NCBI GenBank assembly: GCA_030652315.1
Contig: JAUSAX010000076.1
Location: forward strand, 1-53,863
Length of the DNA: 53,863 nucleotides
Direction of reading: 5' to 3'
DNA from: Afipia sp.
GTDB taxonomy: Bacteria > Pseudomonadota > Alphaproteobacteria > Rhizobiales > Xanthobacteraceae
Part shown: positions 32,529 through 41,537 of the stretch, piece by piece
Layout: each line of letters begins with the position of its first letter
Position numbering within the stretch: the stretch's first letter is position 1
The notes under the pieces: generated by a model
Told to the model about the DNA's origin: nothing
The model's input: the letters and a program-made list of their open reading frames with translations, nothing else
Databases searched by the model: none
Program-made: the position numbers and the translations under genes

Positions 32529-33278
32529 TCACGCGGTGATACGAAAATCGACGCCGCCGAGACCGAACGAATCTCCCGCCACCGCGTGTCCTCGCGCCTG
32601 TGCTGCGCGCAGCACGGCGGCCGGATCGCGGACACGAAAGGTGAGCCCGCTCATGATCTCGCTGTCGCCTTCGACACACCGAACTCTACAATTTACCAGG
32701 ACAATCTCGGCGCCGGTTGCGGGAACGCCGATGATGCGGCTCCAGTGATCCGCGAGCCCACGCGGATCGGGGCTTGTCAGGATAACCTCCGTCAGCGCCG
32801 TCGTCACATCGTCGCGGATCGACTTGTCCCAGTCAGGGCCGGCCGGCGGATAGGCGCCGCGAATGTTGTCGCTATCGGCGGTGTGATTGAACTCGATGAA
32901 AGCGGCGCGGCAATCGCGCGGATGAAGCTGGACGCCGAGATAGGGCGGACGATCGATGACGTGAGAGGTCCGCACGCCGATGACCTCCGCATTCTTCTGC
33001 CGTTCGCGCGGATCGGGACAGGACAGGATCGCCATGTAGCCGCCACGACCGCCGGTCTTGTCGATGAACCGCCCGGCGGCAGTGCCGTCCTGAAACGGCG
33101 CGACGACCTCAAGCAGGATGGTGTCGACCGGGAGAAGCGCATTCTCCAGGCCGTAACGCGCGACATTTGGATCGCGGTAGCAGACCGTCAGCCCCATGAT
33201 CGCCGCGATGTCGCCGACAACCGGCTCAAGGTGCGGCGCGACCAGACAGATTTGCCGCATCCTTGTTGTTGCAGTCAT
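32529..33278 (-). CDS. VOC-family (glyoxalase/dioxygenase-fold) protein
   Basis: This is a 249-residue protein made of two VOC halves (residues ~8-120 and ~140-245; RQICLVAPHLEPVVGDIAAI and LTSPDPRGLADHWSRIIGV). Metal ligands are not clear: His 118 (LGVQLHPRDC) and Glu in FIEFNH are candidates. It may be an isomerase, lyase or dioxygenase for the compound metabolised by this operon. The C-terminal LGGVDFRITA ends one codon group before the synthetase start. Confidence 0.8.
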   Translation of the reverse strand: MTATTRMRQICLVAPHLEPVVGDIAAIMGLTVCYRDPNVARYGLENALLPVDTILLEVVAPFQDGTAAGRFIDKTGGRGGYMAILSCPDPRERQKNAEVIGVRTSHVIDRPPYLGVQLHPRDCRAAFIEFNHTADSDNIRGAYPPAGPDWDKSIRDDVTTALTEVILTSPDPRGLADHWSRIIGVPATGAEIVLVNCRVRCVEGDSEIMSGLTFRVRDPAAVLRAAQARGHAVAGDSFGLGGVDFRITA

Positions 33279-33364
33279 GCCGGCGCTCCAATGTCGCTCT
33301 TGTTCATTGATAGACGAGACTTTCGGCGAGCATGATCCCCGAAAGCCCGCGCTCGGATCACACC

Positions 33365-34153
33365 TTAGTGCCCCTTGAACACCGCGGCGCGCTTTTCCAT
33401 GAAGGCTTTCGCGGCTTCGCGATGATCAGCCGTTTCCGAGCAGCGGATGTGATGCGCGGACTCGGCGTCGAAGCAGGCTTCCAGCGATAGGGTTTCCGCG
33501 TTGTTGATGTTGCGCTTGATGTAGCCCAGCGTCACGGTCGGTCCCTGCGCCAGCGACATGGCAAGTTCAGTCGCAGCATCGGCCACATCGGCGTCCGGGA
33601 CAACCTTGGTGACCATCCCGAGTGCAAGCGCTTCCTGCGCCGTGAGAACAGGTGACATCAGATAAAGCTCGCGCGCCTTGGCGCTGCCGAGCATCTGCGT
33701 CAGGAAATAGGTCCCGCCGTAATCGCCGGAGAAGCCGACCTTGGCAAACGCCGTCGTGATCTTGGCCGATGCACCGGCGACGCGCAGATCGCAGGACAGC
33801 GCGATTGACAGGCCCGCGCCCGCCGCCGCGCCGTCAATCTGCGCCACGACCGGCTTCGGCAGTTCATGCAGCAGCCGCGAGATTTCCATGCTACGCCGCA
33901 GGTTGGCGCGCTTCATCTCGTATGTGAGCTCCGACTTGTTCTCGGCCATCGACTTGACGTCGCCGCCGACACAGAACGTGCCGTTGGCACCGCGCAGGAG
34001 AACGGCGCGGACCTCCGTGTCGCCCGCCGCCCGCCGCGCCGCCTCAATGAGATCCGCCGACATTTCCGCGTTGATCGCATTACGCCGCTCGGGCCGGTTC
34101 ATTGTGATCGTCAACAGACCGCGATCGAGACTCTGCAAAACCGTGTTACTCAT
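33365..34153 (-). CDS. Enoyl-CoA hydratase/isomerase family protein
   Basis: This is a 262-residue crotonase-fold enzyme. The oxyanion-hole segments are GTFCVGGDVKSM and VAQIDGAAAGAGLSIALSCD. SGDYGGTYFLTQMLGSAKAR occupies the position of the catalytic Glu region, without the usual Pro-Glu. The ATG at 34153 has GGAGG before it. Such enzymes hydrate or isomerise enoyl-CoA. With the adjacent CoA synthetase and SDR it suggests a beta-oxidation-like route for an imported acid. A hairpin separates it from the binding-protein gene. Confidence 0.9.
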   Translation of the reverse strand: MSNTVLQSLDRGLLTITMNRPERRNAINAEMSADLIEAARRAAGDTEVRAVLLRGANGTFCVGGDVKSMAENKSELTYEMKRANLRRSMEISRLLHELPKPVVAQIDGAAAGAGLSIALSCDLRVAGASAKITTAFAKVGFSGDYGGTYFLTQMLGSAKARELYLMSPVLTAQEALALGMVTKVVPDADVADAATELAMSLAQGPTVTLGYIKRNINNAETLSLEACFDAESAHHIRCSETADHREAAKAFMEKRAAVFKGH

Positions 34154-34181
34154 GGAGACCTCCTGTGTTGGACAGCATAAC

Positions 34182-34201
34182 GCGCCGGCCGAAGCCGGCG
34201 C
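34182..34201 (-). promoter_or_regulatory. Stem-loop after the binding-protein gene
   Basis: A perfect 8-bp stem GCGCCGGC / GCCGGCGC with a C(UUCG)G tetraloop in the minus-strand RNA lies between the binding-protein stop and the enoyl-CoA hydratase start. It has the same position and role as the hairpins at 10591 and 22308. Confidence 0.6.
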
Positions 34202-34221
34202 TTGATGCAATTATGATGAAA

Positions 34222-35427
34222 TTACTTCTTGATCAGCGGGCAGCGCGATGCGTCCAGCGACTGGAAGGCCTGGTCGCCCGGAATGGTGGCGAGGAGCTTG
34301 TAGTTGTCCCAACGCCCCTTCGACTCCGACGGCTTCTTCACCTCGAACAGATACATGTCGTGGGTCATGCGGCCGTCTTCACGGATCTTGCCGCCCTTGG
34401 CGAACATGTCGTTGATCGGCGTCGACTTCATGATCTTCATCACAGCGGCGGAATCGGTGGTGCCCGCTTCCTTCACCGCCTTGAGATAATGGGTAACGGA
34501 TGAGTAGACGCCGGCCTGAGCGGAGGTCGGCACGCGCTTGATCTTGTCCATGAAGCGCTTCGAAAAAGCGCGTGTCTCGTCATTCAAATCCCAGTACCAG
34601 GCTTCGGCCAAGACGAGACCCTGCGCGGTCTCAAGCCCGATGCTGTCGATATCAGTGACGAAGGCGAGCAGCGGCGACATCTTCTGCCCGCCCTTCATCA
34701 AACCGAACTCCGCACCCTGCTTGATCGCATTGATGGTATCGCCGCCGGCATTGGCAAGACCGACGACTTTCGCCTTCGATCCCTGCGCCTGCAGCAGGAA
34801 CGACGAGAAGTCCGACGTGTTGAGCGGATGCTTGACCGTGCCGAGCACCTTGCCGCCCATCTTGGTGACGACGGCGGACGTATCCTTTTCAAGATCCTGT
34901 CCGAACGCATAGTCAGCCTGAAGGAAGTACCAGGAGTCGAGCCCCGCCTTCACGGCCGCAAGGCCGGTGGAGTTGGCCTGCCCGAACGTATCGAAGACGT
35001 AGTGCACGGAATACGGACCGCACGCCTCGTTCGTCAAACGAACCGAGCCCGGACCATTGAAGATGATGATCTTGTTGCGCGTCTTGGCGATCTCGTTAGC
35101 GGCAAGCGCAGTGGCCGATGCCGCGACATCGACAATCGCTTCGACACCCTGATTGTCGAACATGTCTCGAGCGATGCTCGACGACAGGTCCGCCTTGTTC
35201 AGGTGATCCACAGCGATGATCTCGATCTTGCGGCCGAGCACTTCGCCGCCGAAATCTTCCGCCGCCATCTTGGCTGCGGTCTCGCTGCCGACGCCGGTGA
35301 TATCGGCGTAAAGACCCGACATGTCGAGGATCGCGCCGAGCTTCAGCGGCGGCTTGCCTTGAGCCATAGCCGCGCCTGAGCCGAGCACGAACGCGGATGA
35401 AATGAGCGTTGCAATAATTTTCTTCAA
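34222..35427 (-). CDS. HAAT-family substrate-binding protein
   Basis: This is a 401-residue periplasmic binding protein with Sec signal MKKIIATLISSAFVLGSGAA (cleavage near AMAQG). The mature start PPLKLGAILDMSGLYADITG and motifs DYAFGQDLEKD and NTSDFSSFLLQAQGS match the orphan at 1977-3179, with roughly half the residues identical by eye. It leads the CoA-dependent operon, so it probably binds a carboxylic acid, perhaps aromatic, later activated by the acyl-CoA synthetase. No permease gene is present, so a shared HAAT channel must be used. A 16-bp palindrome sits just upstream. Confidence 0.9.
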   Translation of the reverse strand: MKKIIATLISSAFVLGSGAAMAQGKPPLKLGAILDMSGLYADITGVGSETAAKMAAEDFGGEVLGRKIEIIAVDHLNKADLSSSIARDMFDNQGVEAIVDVAASATALAANEIAKTRNKIIIFNGPGSVRLTNEACGPYSVHYVFDTFGQANSTGLAAVKAGLDSWYFLQADYAFGQDLEKDTSAVVTKMGGKVLGTVKHPLNTSDFSSFLLQAQGSKAKVVGLANAGGDTINAIKQGAEFGLMKGGQKMSPLLAFVTDIDSIGLETAQGLVLAEAWYWDLNDETRAFSKRFMDKIKRVPTSAQAGVYSSVTHYLKAVKEAGTTDSAAVMKIMKSTPINDMFAKGGKIREDGRMTHDMYLFEVKKPSESKGRWDNYKLLATIPGDQAFQSLDASRCPLIKK

Positions 35428-35440
35428 TGTCGTCTCCCGT

Positions 35441-35456
35441 TAATGGCGCGCCATTA
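35441..35456. promoter_or_regulatory. 16-bp perfect palindrome upstream of the binding-protein operon
   Basis: TAATGGCGCGCCATTA ends 14 nt before the ATG at 35427, directly beside the GGGAG ribosome-binding site. It could be an operator or an RNA hairpin hiding the start. Confidence 0.5.
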
Positions 35457-35606
35457 CCGGCAACGTCTCATTGGTTTCATCATGGCGCAATGACACGTCA
35501 GCGACAAGGCCATGCAGCCCCCGCCCTTGACTCACGACGGTGAAATTACAAATTTGCGTACCGACAGCCCCGTTTCGCGGGCGCGCGTTTCGCCAGACGG
35601 AATGAC

Positions 35607-36578
35607 ATGCGGATTTTAGTTACCGGAGCGGGTGGATTTATCGGATCCGAACTTGTGCGCGCACTGCTGAGCACAGGGCAATTCATCGACAGGCACGGAG
35701 TCCCGCGCGCGATCGATCGCGTGCTGCTGGTCGATTCATATCTGCCCACTGGCTCAGAGAGCCGGGTCGAACGAATCCAGGGCGACATATCGGATGACGC
35801 CGTCCTGCGGCGCATCGCGGATTGGCGGCCGGACAGTGTGTTCCACCTCGCCGCCATGCTCACCAGCGCGGCGGCAAACGAGCCTGACCGGGCGCTGCAT
35901 GTGAATGTCGCCGCGCTCGCACAGCTCATCGCCTTGGTCGGCTCGCAGACGGCGCCGCCGAAGTTCATTTTCCCGAGCTCGATCGCCGTGTTTGGCGGCG
36001 CCCTGCCAGACGTCGTGGACGACGATCTGGTTCAGCATCCGCAAACCTCATACGGCACGCACAAGTCGATCGCAGAGCTGATGCTTGCGGACGCCACCCG
36101 GCGCGGCGAGATCGAAGGCCGATCGCTGCGGCTGCCCATCGTTCTGGTTCATCCCGGCCCGCCGACGTCGTCTGTCTCGGATCGCGTCGCAGCCATCGTT
36201 CGCGACGCCGTCGCAGGGCGCGATGTCACCGTGCCGCTGAAAAGCGAGACACGCATCCCGGTCGTGTCGGTTGCCGCCGTCGTGGCGGGGTTGATCGCGA
36301 TTCATGACGTCACGTCCGCGAAACTCAACGGCATCACCGCGATCAACCTTCCTGCGCTGACGGTGAGCTTGGCGGACATCGTTGCCGCGCTGAAGAGAAC
36401 CGTGGACCCGCAGCGCCTCGGAAAAATCACCTTCGCGCCTGACGCAACGCTGGAAGCCATTGTCGAGAGCTGGCCCAAAGGCTTTGTTTCGCGCGCAGCT
36501 TCCGCCGTCGGCATTTCAAGCGATGACAGCTTCGAAAGCATCGTACGGCATTACATCGCTGGTCTCGGCAATGCATGA
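35607..36578 (+). CDS. NAD-dependent epimerase/dehydratase family protein (DenD-like)
   Basis: This is a 323-residue extended SDR. ILVTGAGGFIGSELVRALL is the cofactor motif, FHLAAMLTSAAANEPDRA follows, and SYGTHKSIAELML carries the catalytic Tyr and Lys. The overall pattern (long loop with VDSYLP, C-terminal SWPKGFVSRAASAVGI) resembles D-erythronate dehydrogenase (DenD). No kinase or decarboxylase partners of that pathway are adjacent, so the substrate is open. The flavin monooxygenase gene overlaps its end by 8 nt. Confidence 0.85.
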   Translation: MRILVTGAGGFIGSELVRALLSTGQFIDRHGVPRAIDRVLLVDSYLPTGSESRVERIQGDISDDAVLRRIADWRPDSVFHLAAMLTSAAANEPDRALHVNVAALAQLIALVGSQTAPPKFIFPSSIAVFGGALPDVVDDDLVQHPQTSYGTHKSIAELMLADATRRGEIEGRSLRLPIVLVHPGPPTSSVSDRVAAIVRDAVAGRDVTVPLKSETRIPVVSVAAVVAGLIAIHDVTSAKLNGITAINLPALTVSLADIVAALKRTVDPQRLGKITFAPDATLEAIVESWPKGFVSRAASAVGISSDDSFESIVRHYIAGLGNA

Positions 36579-37890
36579 TACGGCGGCAATTTCACCGGAT
36601 ATCTGCATCATCGGCGCCGGCTCGTCAGGCGTCGCGGTCGCAAAGGCATTGCGCGACCAGGGACTGTTATTCGACTGCTTCGAGAAGGGGTCGAATCTCG
36701 GCGGCATGTGGCGCTACGAGAACGACAACGGCCTGTCCTGCGCCTATCGCAGCCTCCACATCGACACCAGCCGTAACAATCTCGGCTATCCGGACTTCCC
36801 CATTCCCGACGATCAGCCGGATTTTCTGTCGCATCGGAAATTGCTGACCTATCTCGAATCCTACGCGGATCATTTCAAGGTGCGCTCCGCGATCGCTTTC
36901 AATACCGAAGTAGCATCGGTCGAGAAGACCGGTGACGAGCGCTGGCGGGTTGTGACCGGCGATGGCCGCGCGCGCGACTACCGCGCCGTCGTGGTTGCGA
37001 ACGGGCATCTGTGGAATCCGCGCTGGCCGTCATTTCCCGGCACGTTCGACGGCGTCGCCATCCATTCCAGCGAGTACCGCACGGCCGCGCCGTTCGACGA
37101 CAAGAACGTTCTGGTCGTCGGCATCGGCAACTCCGCCGTCGATATTGCGGTCGACCTTTGCAAGCGCGCAAAGAGCGTCACGCTCTCGACGCGAACCGGC
37201 GCTCACGTAATGCCGAAATACATGATGGGAATTCCGACCGACCGCTGGTCAGCATTCTTTTCCCGCAAGCTGAAGTTCCCGACGCTGCTCACGCGCATGA
37301 TCATGGCGCGGCTGGCTTTCTTCGCCGTGGGCAATCAGCGCCGGTTCGGAATTCCGAAGCCGAAACATCCGATGTGGCGCGAGCATGCAACCATCAGCCA
37401 GGAGCTGCTGCCCTATATCGGCCACGGCTGGATCGGCATCAAACCGAATATCGTGAAGCTTGCGGGCGACGCGGTCGAATTCGCGGACGGTTCGCGCGCG
37501 CCATTCGACGCCATCATCTATGCGACGGGGTACAAGACGACGTTCCCGTTCCTGACGCCGTCGCTGTTTTCAGTGACGGACGGCGAAATGGTCGATCTCT
37601 ACCGACGCATGACGCCGCCCGGCCAGCCGGGGCTCTATTTCGCCGGTCTGGTGCAGCCGATCGGCGCAACAATTCCGCTGGTCGAAGTGCAGGCACGATG
37701 GATCGCGGCGGCTCTTGCAGATAGAATGGCGCTCCCTTCTGCCGCCGAAATGGCCCGCGAAGTCAGATCGCACCACGCGCAGAAGCAGCGGACATGGCTG
37801 AACTCGGCCCGGTATACTCTGGAAGTGGATTTCAAGAGCTACGTTGGCGCGCTTCGCAAGGACATGGAGCGCAATCAGGCAGGCCTCTGA
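36571..37890 (+). CDS. Flavin-containing monooxygenase
   Basis: This is a 439-residue FAD/NADPH enzyme. CIIGAGSSGVAVAKAL binds FAD, VVGIGNSAVDIAVDL binds NADPH, and FDGVAIHSSEYR is the FMO fingerprint (FxGxxxHxxxY). YATGYKTTFPFL is the C-terminal ATG motif. It oxygenates N- or S-containing compounds or acts as a Baeyer-Villiger enzyme. The ATG at 36571 lies within the last codons of the epimerase gene, so the two are coupled. A distant in-frame ATG at 36460 would lie inside that gene and is rejected. Confidence 0.9.
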   Translation: MHDTAAISPDICIIGAGSSGVAVAKALRDQGLLFDCFEKGSNLGGMWRYENDNGLSCAYRSLHIDTSRNNLGYPDFPIPDDQPDFLSHRKLLTYLESYADHFKVRSAIAFNTEVASVEKTGDERWRVVTGDGRARDYRAVVVANGHLWNPRWPSFPGTFDGVAIHSSEYRTAAPFDDKNVLVVGIGNSAVDIAVDLCKRAKSVTLSTRTGAHVMPKYMMGIPTDRWSAFFSRKLKFPTLLTRMIMARLAFFAVGNQRRFGIPKPKHPMWREHATISQELLPYIGHGWIGIKPNIVKLAGDAVEFADGSRAPFDAIIYATGYKTTFPFLTPSLFSVTDGEMVDLYRRMTPPGQPGLYFAGLVQPIGATIPLVEVQARWIAAALADRMALPSAAEMAREVRSHHAQKQRTWLNSARYTLEVDFKSYVGALRKDMERNQAGL

Positions 37891-37903
37891 TGGCGGGATG
37901 CTG

Positions 37904-38740
37904 ATGAGCAGACGCGGGAAGCGTATCGCAGGACTTGCGATAGGCGTCGCGTTGATCATCTGCACTTGCGATCAACCGGCGCTTGCCGCATGCGAGTTCG
38001 CACTGCAGGGCGATGGCCGCGTGAGCAGCGTGCTTGACGCGAAAACCTTTCGGCTTGAGGACGGACGCGAGGTGCGCCTCGCCGGGATCGAGCTTGCTCC
38101 AGACAGCGCTGATCGCGGCAAGGCGATGCTGGCCTCGCTGATCAAAAGCCGCGACGTCTCGCTGCACGGCACTGACGACACGCCGGATCGCTACGGGCGC
38201 CAGCCGGCTTTTGTCGCTCTGAAGGGATCGGTGACGCCGGTTCAGTTCGCGATGCTCACGGGTGGCGAAGCCCTGGCGTCGCCCACCGTCAGCGACCAGG
38301 CATGTTCCCGTGCGCTGCTGGCCGCCGAGGCCTCCGCGCGTGCGGCAAGACGCGGCATCTGGACCGGTTCCGCTGCCTTAAAAAACGCGGAAAGAACCGA
38401 CGATATTTTGGCTCGATTGGGACGCTTTACTGTGGTGGAGGGGACGGTTTCGTCGGCCCGGCTGGCGGGCGCGACATTTTATGTCAATTTCGGACGCCGA
38501 TGGACACGGGACTTTGCCGTGACTATTTCAAGGCGCATGATGCCGTCTGTCGAGGCGGCTGGAATTGACCTTAAGTCCCTGAAGGACAAGAGAGTTCGAG
38601 TTCGGGGCTGGATCGAGAAGCGCGGCGGGCCGAGGATCGAGATGACCCACGCGGGGCAGCTCGAGGTGATCGGCGCGGCCAGGACGATCTCGGGCGATCT
38701 GGCCGTAAAGGAATTTGTGCCTGAGGATGAGGGTAAATAG
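37904..38740 (+). CDS. Secreted thermonuclease-like (SNase fold) protein
   Basis: This is a 278-residue protein with a signal peptide (RIAGLAIGVALIICTCDQPALA, ending AACEF). An SNase-like domain follows (residues ~32-160): KTFRLEDGREVRLAGIELAP and DRYGRQPAFVAL hold the Arg and Gly positions of the fold. The acidic catalytic set is incomplete, so nuclease activity is uncertain. The C-terminal half (~175-275) may be an OB-like domain (TVVEGTVSSARLAGATFYVN, RVRVRGWIEKRGGPRIEM). The ATG at 37904 is preferred; GCGGGATG lies 6 nt upstream. It starts 13 nt after the monooxygenase stop. Confidence 0.75.
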   Translation: MSRRGKRIAGLAIGVALIICTCDQPALAACEFALQGDGRVSSVLDAKTFRLEDGREVRLAGIELAPDSADRGKAMLASLIKSRDVSLHGTDDTPDRYGRQPAFVALKGSVTPVQFAMLTGGEALASPTVSDQACSRALLAAEASARAARRGIWTGSAALKNAERTDDILARLGRFTVVEGTVSSARLAGATFYVNFGRRWTRDFAVTISRRMMPSVEAAGIDLKSLKDKRVRVRGWIEKRGGPRIEMTHAGQLEVIGAARTISGDLAVKEFVPEDEGK

Positions 38741-40232
38741 AGACGTGGCGGCATCTGCAAGCCAACGAGACCCACGGAGCTCCCGCCGCGTTTTCGCGGC
38801 GGCGGTGCTGTGCGCGTCGTTGGGTCTGAGCGCCTGCGGCGACCTCGGCCGATTCCAGACTGCATCGAGCCCAAGCTTCGCTGCGGTGAAGCCGAACAAG
38901 CCAGCGGCGCAGACCCCGGCCACCGAACGCGAGCATAGCCGCATTCTCTCGTCCTATGGCGGATCCTACGACGATCCGCGGCTGGAAGCCCTGATCACCA
39001 AAACCGTCGATCGCCTCGTCGCGGCCTCCGAGCGGCCCGATCTCGCCTACAAGGTGACGATCCTGAATTCCGGAGCGGTCAACGCCTTCGCGTTGCCGAC
39101 CGGACAGCTTTACGTCACGCGCGGGCTGATCGCGCTCGCCAGCGATACGTCCGAACTGTCGTCAGTGCTCGCGCATGAGATGGCGCACGTGCTGGCCAAG
39201 CATGCGGCGATCCGCGAGGATCAGGCCAAGCAGGCTGCCGTCGTGACCCGTGTGGTCGCCGACATGGGCAGCGATTCCGATATGAATGCGCTGGCGCTGG
39301 CGAAAACCAAACTGACGATGGCGAGTTTCTCGCGCGCGCAGGAATTCGAAGCCGACGGCATCGGCGTCGGCATCGCCGCCCGCGCCAAGTTCGATCCGTT
39401 CGGCGCGTCCCGCTTTCTCACCGCAATGGAACGCAACGCCGCGCTGAAGGCCGGCCGTGCGCCCGCCGATCCGCGCTCGCTGGACTTCCTGTCGTCACAC
39501 CCGGCGACACCGGAGCGCGTGCAGAACGCGCAGTCCAGCGCGCGTCAGTACTCGTCGCCGGAAGGCGGCGAACGTGATCGCGATGCCTATCTCGCCGCAA
39601 TCGACAATCTTGTTTATGGCGAAGATCCCAGCGAAGGCTTTGTGCGCGGGCGGCGCTTCCTGCATCCGAAGCTCGGCTTCACATTCCAGGTTCCGGACGG
39701 ATTCGTGCTTGAGAACACGGCGCAGGCCGTCGTCGGCGTGCGCGAAGGCGGCGCACAGGCGATGCGCTTCGACGTGGTGCGGGTTCCGGCGGAACAGACG
39801 CTTGGCGACTATCTCAATTCCGGCTGGATGGAGAATGTCGATAAGACGTCGACCGAAGACACTAGCATCAACGGCTTCCCGTCTGCGACTGCGACGGCCA
39901 GCGGCGATCAGTGGCAGTTCAGAATCTACGCCCTGCGTTTCGGCAGCGACGTCTATCGCTTCATTTTCGCGGCAAAGAAGAAAACCCCGGAAGGCGATCG
40001 CAGCTTCCGCGACACGGTGAATTCGTTCCGGCGCCTGACACTGGCCGAGATCCAGGCGGCCCGGCCGCTGCGGATCAAGGTCGTCACCGTGCAGCCGGGC
40101 GATACCGTGGAATCGGTGGCCCACCGGATGCAGGGCATCGATCGCCCGGTCGACCGTTTCCGCGTCCTGAACGGTCTCGATTCCCGCTCGACCCTGAAGC
40201 CGCGCGACCGCGTGAAGATCGTGGTGGACTGA
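38727..40232 (+). CDS. M48-family metalloprotease lipoprotein with LysM-like tail
   Basis: This protein has about 501 residues. The lipoprotein signal SRRVFAAAVLCASLGLSACG (lipobox LSAC) places it in the envelope. The catalytic domain at ~50-260 has the zinc motif HEMAH and the third ligand in QEFEADGIGV. A middle domain (~300-430; PKLGFTFQVPDGFVLENTAQ) is uncharacterised. The C-terminal ~50 residues look LysM-like (VVTVQPGDTVESVAHRMQ). It resembles BepA/LoiP-type periplasmic quality-control proteases. The start is uncertain: ATG 38727 or GTG 38745, and both overlap or adjoin the nuclease-like gene's stop (38740). It ends before a bidirectional terminator. Confidence 0.88.
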   Translation: MRVNRDVAASASQRDPRSSRRVFAAAVLCASLGLSACGDLGRFQTASSPSFAAVKPNKPAAQTPATEREHSRILSSYGGSYDDPRLEALITKTVDRLVAASERPDLAYKVTILNSGAVNAFALPTGQLYVTRGLIALASDTSELSSVLAHEMAHVLAKHAAIREDQAKQAAVVTRVVADMGSDSDMNALALAKTKLTMASFSRAQEFEADGIGVGIAARAKFDPFGASRFLTAMERNAALKAGRAPADPRSLDFLSSHPATPERVQNAQSSARQYSSPEGGERDRDAYLAAIDNLVYGEDPSEGFVRGRRFLHPKLGFTFQVPDGFVLENTAQAVVGVREGGAQAMRFDVVRVPAEQTLGDYLNSGWMENVDKTSTEDTSINGFPSATATASGDQWQFRIYALRFGSDVYRFIFAAKKKTPEGDRSFRDTVNSFRRLTLAEIQAARPLRIKVVTVQPGDTVESVAHRMQGIDRPVDRFRVLNGLDSRSTLKPRDRVKIVVD

Positions 40233-40303
40233 ACCCGCTCCGAAAAAGGAATCCGTCTTCGGAGGCCGCGCCTGACAAGAAAATATCTCAAGGACAGACG
40301 AAT

Positions 40304-40335
40304 AAAAAAGCCCGGCTCGATGGCCGGGCTTTTTG
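40304..40335. terminator. Bidirectional rho-independent terminator
   Basis: AAAAAAGCCCGGC-TCGATG-GCCGGGCTTTTT is a 7-bp GC stem flanked by A- and T-runs, serving both the protease gene and the convergent carD-like gene. Confidence 0.9.
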
Positions 40336-40359
40336 ATTCCTGTTGTTGTCGAGAGCCGA

Positions 40360-41283
40360 TCAGGCGGCTTCGTCGGCAGACACCGAGTCGTCGCCATCAT
40401 CCGCGTCATCAGCCGATGCATCCGCAGTTGCGTCAGCATCCGCCTTGGCGCCGCGACGCGGGCTCTTGGCAAGGTTCGCTTCGATCTCCTTGACCGCTTC
40501 GGTCTCGGTGACGTGCTGAACCACGGCGATTTCGCGCGACAGGCGATCGAGCGCGGCTTCGTAAAGCTGCCGCTCGCTGTAGGACTGTTCGGGCTGCGAT
40601 TCGGAGCGGAACAGGTCACGCACCACTTCGGCAATCGCGACGATGTCGCCCGAATTGATCTTCGCTTCGTATTCCTGAGCGCGGCGCGACCACATGGTGC
40701 GCTTGATGCGCGCGCGACCCTTGAGGGTTTCCAGAGCGCGCTTGACGAGCGACGGATCCGACAGCTTGCGCATGCCGACATTGGCGACCTTCGCCGTCGG
40801 CACCCGCAACGTCATCTTGTCCTTGATGAAGTTGATCACGAAAAGCTCAAGCCGCGCGCCGGCGATTTCCTGCTCTTCGATCGCAAGAATCTGGCCGACG
40901 CCATGCGCCGGATACACCACGAATTCATTGGTCTTGAAGCCCTGACGCTGGGTCAAAGGCTTCTTCGGCTCTTCCACGCGCGGCGCAGCAGCAACCGGCT
41001 TCGCGGCAGGCTTGCCGGCAACGGTCTTCACGGCGGCCTTGGGCGCAGCAGGCTTCGTCACCGTCTTCGAGGGCTTCGCAACGGGCTTTGCGGGGGCCTT
41101 CGCAGACGTCTTGGCAGTTTTGTTCGGCATTGTGCTTCTTTTGTTTTTTGAGGGTGTGGCGGACGCGCGAGCATCCTTCTTGGACGCGCTGCGGCTCGCC
41201 GCGAGCGTCTTCTTGGTGCCCTTATCCTTGGAACCCTTGTCGTTTGTTTTGGAGTTCTTTTTATGACGCAATTTGTCTGACAC
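40360..41283 (-). CDS. carD: CarD-family transcriptional regulator with long basic N-terminus
   Basis: This is a 307-residue protein. The CarD domain (residues ~112-280) has FKTNEFVVYPAHGVGQILAI and KMTLRVPTAKVANVGMRKLS, with the tryptophan-containing RTMWSRRAQEYEAKINSGD. The N-terminal ~110 residues are Lys/Ala/Pro-rich, and the C-terminus is Asp/Ala-rich. CarD binds RNA polymerase and stabilises open promoter complexes. The GTG at 41283 is taken as the start because codon use (G/C third positions) and K/S/A composition continue to it. An ATG at 41130 (MPNKTAKTSAKAP) is the shorter alternative. It is convergent with the M48 gene and alone in its unit. Confidence 0.88.
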   Translation of the reverse strand: MSDKLRHKKNSKTNDKGSKDKGTKKTLAASRSASKKDARASATPSKNKRSTMPNKTAKTSAKAPAKPVAKPSKTVTKPAAPKAAVKTVAGKPAAKPVAAAPRVEEPKKPLTQRQGFKTNEFVVYPAHGVGQILAIEEQEIAGARLELFVINFIKDKMTLRVPTAKVANVGMRKLSDPSLVKRALETLKGRARIKRTMWSRRAQEYEAKINSGDIVAIAEVVRDLFRSESQPEQSYSERQLYEAALDRLSREIAVVQHVTETEAVKEIEANLAKSPRRGAKADADATADASADDADDGDDSVSADEAA

Positions 41284-41537
41284 AGCGCCTATGCGTGGAA
41301 ATCGCCACGCCCCTGTTTAATGGTTTCTCGGGAACCCATCGGGACCCTAAACGCGGGCAAAAGGGGTTCGGCGTTAGAATGTGCCCAAAATAGCACATTT
41401 CCCGCAAAAATCAATGATTTATGGACTGCGGCACGCCATGGGCGGCCTCAGCGGCGGTATTCATCGCCGGTAGGGTTAAAAGTTATCCGAAATACAGGGC
41501 GGCTGGTTCCCAGATCGAGGACGCCCGGCAGGCCAAA

